From Fulvia fulva (Eukaryota > Ascomycota > Dothideomycetes > Mycosphaerellales > Mycosphaerellaceae), in the NCBI RefSeq assembly GCF_020509005.1, contig NC_063021.1, forward strand, positions 2,046,001 to 2,110,000: a stretch of 64,000 bases of DNA. The letters are read 5' to 3'. Made by a program: the position numbers and the translations under genes. The notes beneath the pieces were generated by a model. That model ran no database searches and had not been told where the DNA came from. It saw only the letters and a program-made list of their open reading frames with translations. Below are positions 36,442 to 45,533 of the stretch, one piece after another (positions within the stretch are counted from its first letter, which is position 1; every line of letters begins with the position of its first letter).

Positions 36442-38460
36442 ATGACTTTATAGACGAACGGCGGTATACTACCGCTACTAAAGCCTAAGGGCAAAGGTAG
36501 GTAGCGTATATCTCTTTTCCCCGACCTCTCCTCTTTTCCTTAGAGTTAGATATAGGACGATAACTAGCGGGTTATAGTAGATACCCGTGTCGCGCTATAA
36601 TAGGAAATTGATAAAGCTTACTAGAAAGCCTTCGAGCGAGAAGAAGGTAGTAAGATTGACTTTATAGAACTGTTCGAGTTCAAGCTCGAAGAGAACCTAG
36701 GCGGCGACCTAGACGAGGTGTACCTATTACTCGACGAGGTAGAGCACATTCTTATATCTAAATACTAGAATGTTATACTAGACAAACTTACGACCCTCGT
36801 ATCCTAGTACCCGAAGACTACCTACGACTTCGTACTATAGGTAGTGAATATAGCGATTACTAAAGGTAGATAACTCGATATAATAGAGCGAGCTAATAAC
36901 CTCTAGAACACCTAGTATACTACTCTATATACCGAGTATGACCGTATCTATAAGATGCTATAAAGCGAGGAGGCTATAATATAGAAGATGGCCGTAGACC
37001 TAAAGAGTAAGAAGGATTATAACCTAGCAAAATTATAAGAGGTAGAGAAGAAGTATAGGGAGGCTAATAATCTATATAAGTAATTTAGCGAGATTTACGA
37101 AAAGGAGATAAAGAAGGTATAGGATACCGGAGCTAAGAACTAGGCTCTATAGAAGGAGGTTAACGATCTAAAGACTCGACTCTAAGCTACTAAAGACACT
37201 ATATAGAATAGAGGTAGGGACCGCTCTAGTCGCCGACCCTCCTATTTACCTCCGCGCGAGACTTTACTCGAGTAGCTAATACGTAAGTATCGTGAAGCTA
37301 CTAGTAGAGGCGGCGGCGGCGGAGGTAGTAGTAACGATAATAATAACGGTAATAGTAATAACGACCGAGGACGTAATAGAGACCGTCTACGACCTAATAA
37401 TAATAACGGTCGCGACTCTCGAGCGCGTAATACCCGTATATAGACTCCCCTAACCGAACTTTTAGAACGCCTATTTACTATTAACCGTACTCTAATACGC
37501 GGTATCGAGGTTAGTAAGGGCGTGCCTAACCCGAAGCACTTTAAGAACGATAACGACCCTTACTTCGATAGTTAGTATAGTGGCGTGCTTCTTAAGCTAA
37601 CTATAACTACTTTCCACTCCGAGGTAGACGGCCTACATTTTGTATATAGATAGATATAGGGTGACCCTTAGAGAAGTATTAAACCGAGGATCCCCGTACC
37701 TAGATAACAATTATTTAACGACTTTAAGACTAGTAAAGAACTACTAGATTAGATAACGCGCTAGTACGGTACTCGTAACGAAGGAACTAAGGCTATAGTT
37801 AATATCGCTACCTATAAGCAGGAGTAGGACGAGACCTTTATTGCCTTCTACGCTCGCTACTCGAAGCTACGTACTTAGATAGAGTAGACCGACGAGACTA
37901 AGCTAATACTATTTCCTAACCGCCTAAATCGTAAGTACTTTATTAAGACTTTCGGCGATAGGGAAGTAGATAGACGCTTATACGACATATAGAATATCAT
38001 TAAGAAATATACGGTATTAGATAAGAGCTTCTACGAGACGGACCGACTATATCTATAGAAGGAGCGCCTACGTAGTAACCCTAACTCGAACAATAACGGC
38101 GTATACGGCGGTAGTAATACCGTAGACGCCGTAGCTACTAGGACGACCGCTATAATCGTCTAGCGACTACTATAATACGTAGGTACGAAGAAGAAGGAGG
38201 ACCTACCGGTTCACTTATAGAACCTACCTTTATTAAACCGTAAGTAGCGTAAGGACCTTAAAAAGTAGGGTAAGTACTACCGCTACCGTATAGGCTCGTA
38301 CGTATTAACAAACCCTAAATACCCGATATATAGTTATAACGGCGACTACCGCCCTCCACGTCTACGAAATAACGCGAACGCTAACCCGAACCTTAGCTCC
38401 CTTACTACCGACCTATAGCAATACGGAAATAGTACGACCGCTACCTAAGCGTAGTAGATA
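36442..38460 (+). pseudogene. gag of F1 copy C, RIP-degraded
   Basis: Collinear with the copy A and B gag from the conserved ATG (36442), through the coiled-coil-like region and Asn/Arg-rich linker (about 37310-37430), to the degenerate knuckle near 38270-38340. It is more diverged than A and B are from each other, with several small indels as well as RIP transitions. Confidence 0.75.
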
Positions 38461-38479
38461 GCGGTTAGTAACCGAACTT

Positions 38480-39509
38480 TCTAAGATAGAAAGAGTATAA
38501 GATTCAGAGACATAGAATGTAAGAGACGGACTATAGTAAGGAGCTTAAGATATCGGTATATATACTAGATAAACAATAACTAGCTATACACTCTTATATA
38601 GTATTACCCGTAATAATATAATATAAAAAGGCTCGCGGCCTTATAGATTCTGCCTCTACCTCTCTTTTTCTTAATAAGAAATTTATACGTAAATATATAA
38701 CCCCCTTAATCCCTTTAACGAAGAATAGACGATTAATACTAGGAGATAGATCGGCTATAGCGCGTCAGATTATATATACAGCCCTTATAGACGTAGTTAT
38801 CGGCGGTTATTACGAGTAAATACTATACTACGTTACCGACCTCGAATATAATATAGTCTTTAGACTACCGTAGCTCTCTACGTACAACCCGAATATCTTC
38901 TAGGAAACTAGCGAGGTGGCGTTTAGATCTAACTACTACTTCGGTCACTATCTATATAATAAGATATCGATAATAGTATAATCTCTAAACTATATCGGTA
39001 GAACCTAGTAAACAAAATATAGACTAAAGCCCTTTACTAGCGAGTTAGTAGGATTTATAGCCGGAGGGACGGAGCTAAATATGTCCGCTCTAGAGGTAGA
39101 TAAAGAGGTAGATTGCTAGGAAGTTTCGTAGCGCGTATAGGAGATATACGCGTACCGGCCTAGGGCCGAGTACTTCTATATTATGCCTACGGGGCGCGAG
39201 GATAACAATAATAACGATAATAGCCTCAAACTAAGCGCGATAGTAGCTAATAACCTAGATCAGTTCTTAAACAAGCAGTTTAACTACAATCCTAAAGAGA
39301 AGCTCCCGCCTATATACTACGACATTATAGATACTTTCTTAGTAAAGGACTACGGGGGACTCCTACCTTACCGACTAGGCATCGACTACGAGATTTATAT
39401 CAAACCCGGTAGACCTTAAGAACCGCTATATCGAAAGCTATACGGACTAGCCGAGAAGGAGAATAAAGCCGTTAAGAAATAGTTACTCGAACAGACTTTA
39501 GAAGGCAAG
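38480..39509 (+). pseudogene. pol of F1 copy C, part 1 (protease to RT start)
   Basis: Protease and the pre-RT linker. A 78-codon window is still open at 39183-39419 (FLNKQFNYNPKEKLPPIYYD, shared with copy B near 29730-29800). It is cut by the young LTR element at 39510. Confidence 0.8.
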
Positions 39510-39580
39510 TGTTACGGATCGGTTTGGGGAAGCTCCAGCCAACCAATCGATGCCTAGACACTAGTGGGAGAATCCGAAAC

Positions 39581-39659
39581 TGATCAGCTCAGAGACCTTG
39601 GCAACTGAGCGCTCAGTCTGATCAGTATGCTCAGTGATCAGTCTGATCAGTTTGATCAG
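39581..39659. promoter_or_regulatory. TGATCAG palindrome array in U3
   Basis: Five exact TGATCAG sites start at 39581, 39619, 39635, 39644 and 39653. The last three are spaced 9 bp apart, interleaved with CTCAG motifs, and end 19 bp before the TATA box. The array is repeated in the 3' LTR (41716-41794). Position and palindromic form suggest binding sites for a dimeric regulator; this is inference. Confidence 0.5.
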
Positions 39660-39678
39660 TTACGCCAAGACACGGCAC

Positions 39679-39685
39679 TATATAG
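39679..39685 (+). promoter_or_regulatory. TATA box of young element
   Basis: TATATAG, 39 bp upstream of the candidate RNA 5' end inferred from the self-priming complement (39718). Confidence 0.6.
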
Positions 39686-39841
39686 ACGACGCTCTTTTGC
39701 AAGTAGATAGGAGCCTCGTGCTCAACTCATTTCAAGTATACACCATATACTGTTTGGGACCACTACCTTCTCAACGAGTCAGAGACATCATTGCAAAGAT
39801 CCAAGCCCGGTTGGGATAACGTACAGCGGTTCCTAACAACT

Positions 39842-39849
39842 TTGAGCAC
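39842..39849 (+). promoter_or_regulatory. candidate self-priming primer-binding site
   Basis: TTGAGCAC lies three bases after the 5' LTR and is exactly complementary to GTGCTCAA at 39718-39725. No TGG-type tRNA primer site is present in this position. F1 and F2 have the same geometry. Confidence 0.5.
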
Positions 39850-39870
39850 CACCACCAGGGCCCTTTGTAT

Positions 39871-40866
39871 ATGTCTGGGAGAGACGCTACCCGGAGTCCG
39901 TCACGACAACAGCCACAGTCAACTGGCATCACGGAACGAATGAGCGAAATGTCGATTACTGGAAGCGGAAAACGATCAACACCCTCTGCAAGCTCGAACA
40001 GCATGCACGAGTTCACCAAGGCACCTAAGGTGTCACCACCGGAGACGTTCGATGGGACACAAGGGAAGCTGGAGGCTTTTCAGCTGCAGGTTCAGCTGTA
40101 CCTCTACTTCAACGCCCAACAGTTTAATGGCGAGGCCTCTAAGGTCTTGTACGCCGCATCCTTCCTAAGGGGCAGGGCAGCCCGGGGATTCAGACCATAC
40201 CTCAAAGACTGGCTCAACAACCAGGACGAAGGAGACAACCCGAAGACAGAAACCCGGAAGATATTTGCCGACTACGATGAGTTCGAGATCAAACTGAATG
40301 ATCTCTACGGGATACCTAACGAGGAGGTTCATGCCGACCGACATATCCGACAACTCCGACAAAACACCTCAGTCGCCGTATACGCCTCTGAGTTCCAAGG
40401 ATATGCCGCCGACCTCGAGTGGAACGACGCAGCGTTTCGTTCCCAGTTCTACCTAGGCTTGAAGGACAACGTCAAAGCCGAATTATCTCGAAACTCCAGT
40501 CTCACCAGCTTGGCCGCGATGGTCAAGGCTGCAAAGGAAATCGACGAGAGACTCCAGGAATTGAAGTACGACCGATTCGTACAGCCTGGATTCCAGAGAC
40601 CCGCGAGAGGCGGAAGAGGGGGCTTCAAGGCCAGAAGTCACGACCCTGATTATGGAGATCCAATGGAACTCGACGCCACGGAAAGGCGCGGACGAAGCAA
40701 GCAGTTAACAAGAGATCTAACTTGCTATGCATGTGGAAAGAAAGGCCACTATGCTAGAGACTGTCCAAAGAAGAATGTTGTCAGCCGCGAGTTCAATGCG
40801 ATGGATCGGGCGACAGCGACAAAGACGTACCAGGAATGCGAGGATTTCTTCTCGAAATCTGCCTAG
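39871..40866 (+). CDS. Gag polyprotein of the young LTR element
   Basis: Intact structural protein of 331 residues from the first ATG at 39871; the frame opens two codons earlier at a TTG, which I do not take as the start. A Ser/Gln-rich N-terminus is followed by a retrotransposon-Gag capsid region at about residues 50-225 (PPETFDGTQGKLEAF, FRPYLKDWL, YASEFQGYAADLEW, QFYLGLKDNVKAEL), an Arg/Gly-rich linker (about 232-250), and a CCHC knuckle CYACGKKGHYARDC at residues 285-298 for RNA packaging. It ends in TAG, with no protease or RT frame downstream. Normal codon use and no RIP stops. Probably still able to make virus-like particles, but that is inference. Confidence 0.93.
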   Translation: MSGRDATRSPSRQQPQSTGITERMSEMSITGSGKRSTPSASSNSMHEFTKAPKVSPPETFDGTQGKLEAFQLQVQLYLYFNAQQFNGEASKVLYAASFLRGRAARGFRPYLKDWLNNQDEGDNPKTETRKIFADYDEFEIKLNDLYGIPNEEVHADRHIRQLRQNTSVAVYASEFQGYAADLEWNDAAFRSQFYLGLKDNVKAELSRNSSLTSLAAMVKAAKEIDERLQELKYDRFVQPGFQRPARGGRGGFKARSHDPDYGDPMELDATERRGRSKQLTRDLTCYACGKKGHYARDCPKKNVVSREFNAMDRATATKTYQECEDFFSKSA

Positions 40867-40973
40867 CAGAAACGACCTGACGACAAAGGCATCAAACAGC
40901 GGCTTCTTGATTTGATGACCTAGGACACAGAAGTCAACAACAGCAACGGATAAAAGACTACTGGAACAATAAC

Positions 40974-41564
40974 TTACGACGATGAGGCCAGAGGAGGCAC
41001 GACCCAAGGAAAAGAAGGATCGCACAGCTGGTTCCAATCCTGGACCGACATCTGCCAAGGATCGAATTCCTTGTACGACGACGCGGTCTCCACCCCAGCA
41101 GACTCCTCCACTTCTTCCTCCTCCGCCGCCTCGAGATCTTCGAGCTCCTTCGCTACGGCGTCGTCGGCCTTGCCGGACGCGAGGCGAAGCTGTTTGCGAA
41201 GACGGATCTTCTTCGCCTTTTGGCGAATAATGCGCTGAGCGAGCTCGGCCTGCTGATGGAGAAGCTCCACCTCCTTCTCCTCCGCACGCTCGAGGTCTCG
41301 CTGGAGGCCATCACGAACGTCGCGAAACTTCGTCCACTCGGGTGCGGATAAGGTCACGTCGCGATCAGAGTAACCCTTCCTCACACACTCCGAGCATTTT
41401 CCCGACCGGGGCGAAACGACACATTTTGGGCGCTGCTCGGTGGCAGCGACTCGAGCGGACCGACAGTGATGGCAGGGGGCCATCTCGATACCGGATCGTT
41501 GTATGTCGACAGCAAGGGCTTGTCGACGGAGGGAACTTTTGGAAGAAATGGAAGGAGGAGACAT
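40974..41564 (-). CDS. antisense Cys-rich/coiled-coil protein, unknown function
   Basis: Intact 196-codon ORF starting at ATG (41564). It is convergent with gag, with 107 bp between the stops, and its 5' end lies about 80 bp from the 3' LTR. Residues 31-60 hold five Cys as C-x2-C-x13-C-x8-C-x2-C, a possible zinc-binding module; a sixth ligand is not obvious (the later DRDV has Arg where a Cys might be expected). Residues about 75-150 are a Glu/Lys/Arg/Leu-rich predicted coiled coil with an acidic EEEE tail, and the C-terminus is aromatic and proline-rich (PSFPWVVPPL). Similar short Cys-cluster/coiled-coil hypothetical proteins occur in many filamentous ascomycetes, from memory. It might be a shadow of gag-element sequence, but gag does not overlap it. 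Confidence 0.68.
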   Translation of the reverse strand: MSPPSISSKSSLRRQALAVDIQRSGIEMAPCHHCRSARVAATEQRPKCVVSPRSGKCSECVRKGYSDRDVTLSAPEWTKFRDVRDGLQRDLERAEEKEVELLHQQAELAQRIIRQKAKKIRLRKQLRLASGKADDAVAKELEDLEAAEEEEVEESAGVETASSYKEFDPWQMSVQDWNQLCDPSFPWVVPPLASSS

Positions 41565-41610
41565 TGCGATGCCCAGGCAAACGATGAAGAACAGCGGGCT
41601 TATGTGAGAA

Positions 41611-41625
41611 GTTCCGGGACGGAAC
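41611..41625. promoter_or_regulatory. inverted repeat GTTCCG-N3-CGGAAC
   Basis: A perfect 6-bp palindrome with a 3-bp spacer, 46 bp upstream of the antisense ORF start. The CCG-N3-CGG core resembles an everted site for Zn2Cys6 regulators. No function is shown. Confidence 0.35.
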
Positions 41626-41631
41626 TAAGCT

Positions 41632-41644
41632 AGAAGGGGGATGG
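41632..41644 (+). other. polypurine tract of young element
   Basis: AGAAGGGGGATGG directly abuts the 3' LTR, the expected plus-strand primer. Confidence 0.8.
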
Positions 41645-41973
41645 TGTTACGGATCGGTTTGGGGAAGCTCCAGCCAACCAATCGATGCCTAGACACTAGT
41701 GGGAGAATCCGAAACTGATCAGCTCAGAGACCTTGGCAACTGAGCGCTCAGTCTGATCAGTATGCTCAGTGATCAGTCTGATCAGTTTGATCAGTTACGC
41801 CAAGACACGGCACTATATAGACGACGCTCTTTTGCAAGTAGATAGGAGCCTCGTGCTCAACTCATTTCAAGTATACACCATATACTGTTTGGGACCACTA
41901 CCTTCTCAACGAGTCAGAGACATCATTGCAAAGATCCAAGCCCGGTTGGGATAACGTACAGCGGTTCCTAACA
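41645..41973 (+). repeat. young element 3' LTR
   Basis: 329 bp, identical by eye to the 5' LTR, followed by GCAAG. Confidence 0.95.
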
Positions 41974-41978
41974 GCAAG

Positions 41979-44900
41979 GTACGTAAGGCCGGTTAGAAAA
42001 TAAGCTAGTTACCGGCACCGGTATTAGTAGTAAGAAAGCCTAGAGGAGGGCTACGAGTATATATTAACTACCGTAGGCTAAACGCTATTACTATTAAGAA
42101 TTGCTATCCTATTCTATTAATATAGAAAACGCTTAACCGTATATATAGAAAGAAGTACTTTACGAAACTAGATATTATAGTAGCCTTTAATAAGTTACGT
42201 ATTACGGAAGGGTACGAGTGGCTAATAGCTTTCGTAATACGCTACAGTATATACGAATGCCTTGTATTACCGTTCGGCCTCTATAACGGACCCGTAACCT
42301 TGTAGTTATATATTAACAAGGTTCTATAGGAACATCTAGATGACTTTATATTCGTATATCTAGATAACGTCCTTATCTTTAGCGATACTCTAGAGGAACA
42401 CGTCGAATACGTACGAAAGGTATTAATTAAGCTACGAGATACCGGGCTTACTATTAATATCGATAAGTCCGAGTTCTACTAGGAACGTATAAAATATCTA
42501 GGCCTTATTATTATACCCTAGGGCATCGAGATAGACCCGGAGAAATTGGAATGTATATAGACCTAGGAAGCACTAACTAATCTTAAGGATATCTAAGCCT
42601 TTCTAGGATTCGCGAACTTCTACTATAGGTTTATCGAGGCCTTCTCTCGTATTATATCCCTATTAACTAACCTAACGAAGTTAGAGAGGCCTAGTAATTA
42701 TAAGAACTGTAGAATCAACTAGACTAATAATTACTAGAGGGCATTCGAGGCGTTGAAAGTAGCCTTAGTAAGGCGGGTATACTAGTATACTATATACCGG
42801 GTAGATAGACCGTCGTCGAGACTAACTCCTTAGACTTGATTAATATAGGTGTGCTCTTATAATACGACGAGTAGGGAGTATTACATCCTATAGCTTTCTA
42901 TTCGAAGAAGCTAAGCCCCTAGGAGTATAATTATAAGATCTACGATAAGGAACTCCTCGCGATTATTAGAGCATTTAAAGAGTAGCGCCCGGAGCTTACT
43001 TACAAAGTAGACGAGGACGGCGATCTAGTCAAAGTGTTTATAGACTATAAGAACCTCGAATATTTTATGACTACGAAGTAGCTAAATCGCCGATAAGCGC
43101 GATAGGTAGAATTTCTATTATAATTTAACTTCTAGATTTTATACCGCCTAGGTGTATAAGGAACGAAGCTAGATAGCCTAACGAGACGTAGCTAGGACCT
43201 TCCGTAGGGGGTAGACGATCCAAGAAATCAGTACTAGTATTAGACATTGCTTCCGCTAGAGCGATTCCTTAAGATCGACTCTATACGAGCTACTATCAAA
43301 GATACGCCCGAAGAAGAAGAGACGACTCCCCTAAATCCTAAAGCAATCGAGTTTATTCTAGAACTAGAACAGGTACTACAAACATAGCTAGTACTAGCTT
43401 AGGAAGTATAGACTACGAATAAAGCCGAAGTCGAAGCTAAACTTAAGTACCGTATAACGACTACTTACGCCCTAGACTAAGAACTTAAGGCGGTAATCAA
43501 GATACTACGGAAAGATAGTACTATCCCTCTACTCTTATAGAAGGCGAAGATACACCCTACGTACTATAAGGTAGATAGTAATATATTGTATATACGAAAC
43601 TAGTACGATAGTTAGAGCCTATAGGTACCTAATAACTAGGCCCTACGCACTCGGCTTATTAGAATAAATTATAACGCTCTAGTAGTAGGATATCTAGGAC
43701 GAGCTCGAACCTATAAACTCGTAGTACGAGAATTCTACTGGCCTAGCTTAGTAAGATTAGTACGTAGATATACCGCGAATTGCCGTATATACCGTACGAC
43801 GAAATCTCTATACTCCTAGCCACCTAGATTATTATACCTACTTTTAGTACCGGACCGACCTTAGAGGTATATCGCGGTAGACTTCGTAGTCGGACTTCCT
43901 AATAGCACCCTCGATAGCATAACCTATAATAACATTATAACCGTAATAGATAGGCTAACGAAGGAAGTCGAGCTAATTCTAATCGGAGCGATAACTATAT
44001 AGAATACGGTAAGACTTTTCCTTAAGTATATGTTCTCCCGACGGGGATTTCCTAACACTATTACTTTAGACCGCGGTAAATAATAGGTTACTACCTCCTA
44101 GAAGAAACTTTATAAGATGCTTCGTATAAGTCGTAAGCTAAGTTCTTTATACTACCTAGAAACTAATAGACAGTCGGAACGTACTAACTAAGGGATAGAA
44201 TAGTATCTCCGTATATTTACTAACGAGGTATAAGATGACTAGGCAGAATAGCTTAGTCTAGCTTAGTTCGCAATTGATAATCACCTTTCTAAAACTACTA
44301 GTATATTGCTATTCTATGCTACTTTAGGCTATAACCCTAAGTTTATAGAGCGCGTAGACCTAAGCGCTAGAAAAGAGGGAGGACTGACTACTCTCTAGCG
44401 ACTAGATACGCGATCGCCTAAAGCCTTCGTACGCCGGATTTACGACCTTTATAAGCACCTTTAAGAAAATATACGGATATTATAAGCACTCTAAGCTAAA
44501 GTAGCAATCCGCTACCGAAGTATCCCGCTAGACTATAAAGTAGGCGACTAGGTATACCTAAGTACTAAGAACATCCGTACGACTCGACTATCTAAGAAGC
44601 TCGATAGAAGATACGCTAGCCCGTACTAGATTATAGAAGTTATGCTAGCTAAGCTCTTATATAAACTGAGATTATCGGACGCTATAGTAGGACTCGATAA
44701 CTACTTTTATACCTCGTTACTTTAGCGAGCCGATCATCCCGACTTCCTACTACTCGAAGGCTAGTATCTAGTACTACTACCGCCGATAACTATCGAACCC
44801 GATACTACCGAAGCCGATATAGTCGCTAATATAGTCGTAATACCTATATATATATATATATATAAGGTAGAGAAGATCTTAGATATATATATCCGTAAGC

Positions 44901-45300
44901 GAGTAGGCAAAGTAAAGAAGGGGTAGAAGCGTAAAGTAGACACCTAGTACAAGGTAAACTAGCTTCGATATCAGAATAAGGAGGATAGTAAGACCTAGTA
45001 ACCGGCTAAGAATATATTTAAATACGCGGCCGCCGCTATTATAGACTTTTACTATAACCGGCCGGAGTTGTCTACCCCTATAGGCTTCGTAGCTCTATCT
45101 AATTACGTCCCCCTAAGTATTTCTCGAAGGGAGCCGGTCGCGGATAGGCTAGTCATAGATAGACTAGATATAGATATGTTACTAGACAATAATAAGGTAT
45201 TAGAGGATAATTAGACTTTCGTACGGTTATAGAGTAGTACGGGTAAGTGGCCGTATAAGATAGATAACGCTTAGAGGACTAAGATCCGTTTTAAGAGGGG
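41979..45300 (+). pseudogene. pol of F1 copy C, part 2 (RT to chromodomain)
   Basis: Continuation after the young insertion. RT is near 42050-42480, with YLDNVLIFS (YLDDVLIFS in copy B; second Asp to Asn). RNase H is at about 42800-43150, integrase at about 43700-44560, and the chromodomain-like region at about 44870-45060. Collinear with copy B, with TAG/TAA at Gln/Trp sites. Confidence 0.85.
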
Positions 45301-45373
45301 GGGTACTATTACGGGTAGCCCGCGACCCCCGTTTTAAGAGGGGGGGTACTATTACGGGTAGCCCGCGACCCCT
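45288..45373 (+). repeat. 43-bp tandem duplication at purine tract/U3 boundary
   Basis: The segment GTTTTAAGAGGGGGGG...CGCGACCCC at 45288-45330 is repeated at 45331-45372, so the purine tract and the first 24 or so bases of the 3' LTR occur twice. Only the second copy continues into a complete LTR. Absent from copy B. Confidence 0.93.
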
Positions 45374-45533
45374 TACTATAGCTACGTCGGCTCGGGTGAA
45401 CCGCGGACCTTCCGTATCGGGTTAGCGCGGCTTAGCTTTACTTTATAACTTCGCCGCGCCTCGCGCCCCTCTTTCGTAGCTTCGTAGAATAACAACTCTC
45501 TTATTCGGACCCTACGGTACGCGCGCCCTTATA
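45350..45533 (+). repeat. F1 copy C 3' LTR
   Basis: 184 bp, starting at the second copy of the 43-bp duplication and ending CCCTTATA. Followed by AACCT, which does not match the 5' flank TACGC. Confidence 0.9.

Larger units (their letters stand above)
39510..39838 (+). repeat. young element 5' LTR
   Basis: 329 bp from TGTTACGG to CCTAACA. U3 holds five TGATCAG palindromes. TATATAG is at 39679-39685. GTGCTCAA at 39718-39725 is complementary to TTGAGCAC at 39842-39849, just past the LTR. Confidence 0.95.
39510..41973 (+). mobile_element. young gag-only LTR retroelement (TR-GAG type), not RIP-mutated
   Basis: 2,464 bp with 329-bp LTRs that are identical by eye, a perfect GCAAG duplication (39505-39509 and 41974-41978), and a purine tract at 41632-41644. 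It contains an intact gag (+) and an intact convergent antisense ORF (-), but no protease, RT, RNase H or integrase. CpA and TpG are abundant, in sharp contrast to the F1 copy it sits in, so it arrived after that RIP. The layout resembles the TR-GAG class of non-autonomous retrotransposons (known class). The antisense ORF is an addition. It would need RT and integrase in trans. Confidence 0.93.
36019..45533 (+). mobile_element. Ty3/gypsy family F1, copy C, interrupted by a young element
   Basis: F1 with both 184-bp LTRs. Removing the 39510-41973 insertion and one GCAAG leaves a normal F1. It is strongly RIP-degraded. The outer flanks do not match (TACGC at 36014-36018, AACCT at 45534-45538), unlike copy B. 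A 43-bp tandem duplication lies at the purine tract/3' LTR boundary. Confidence 0.9.

Noticed and set aside
39634..39819. 61-codon ORF in both young-element LTRs
   Set aside because: It covers the TGATCAG array and TATA box. The identity of the two copies only reflects identical LTRs.
39865..39870. Upstream extension of the young gag to 39865
   Set aside because: The extra codons begin with TTG. The first ATG is 39871.
41342..41587. + strand ORFs overlapping the antisense gene (40982-41230, 41342-41587)
   Set aside because: Arg/Ser/Pro-rich shadow frames opposite the Cys-rich ORF, with no start context or domain.
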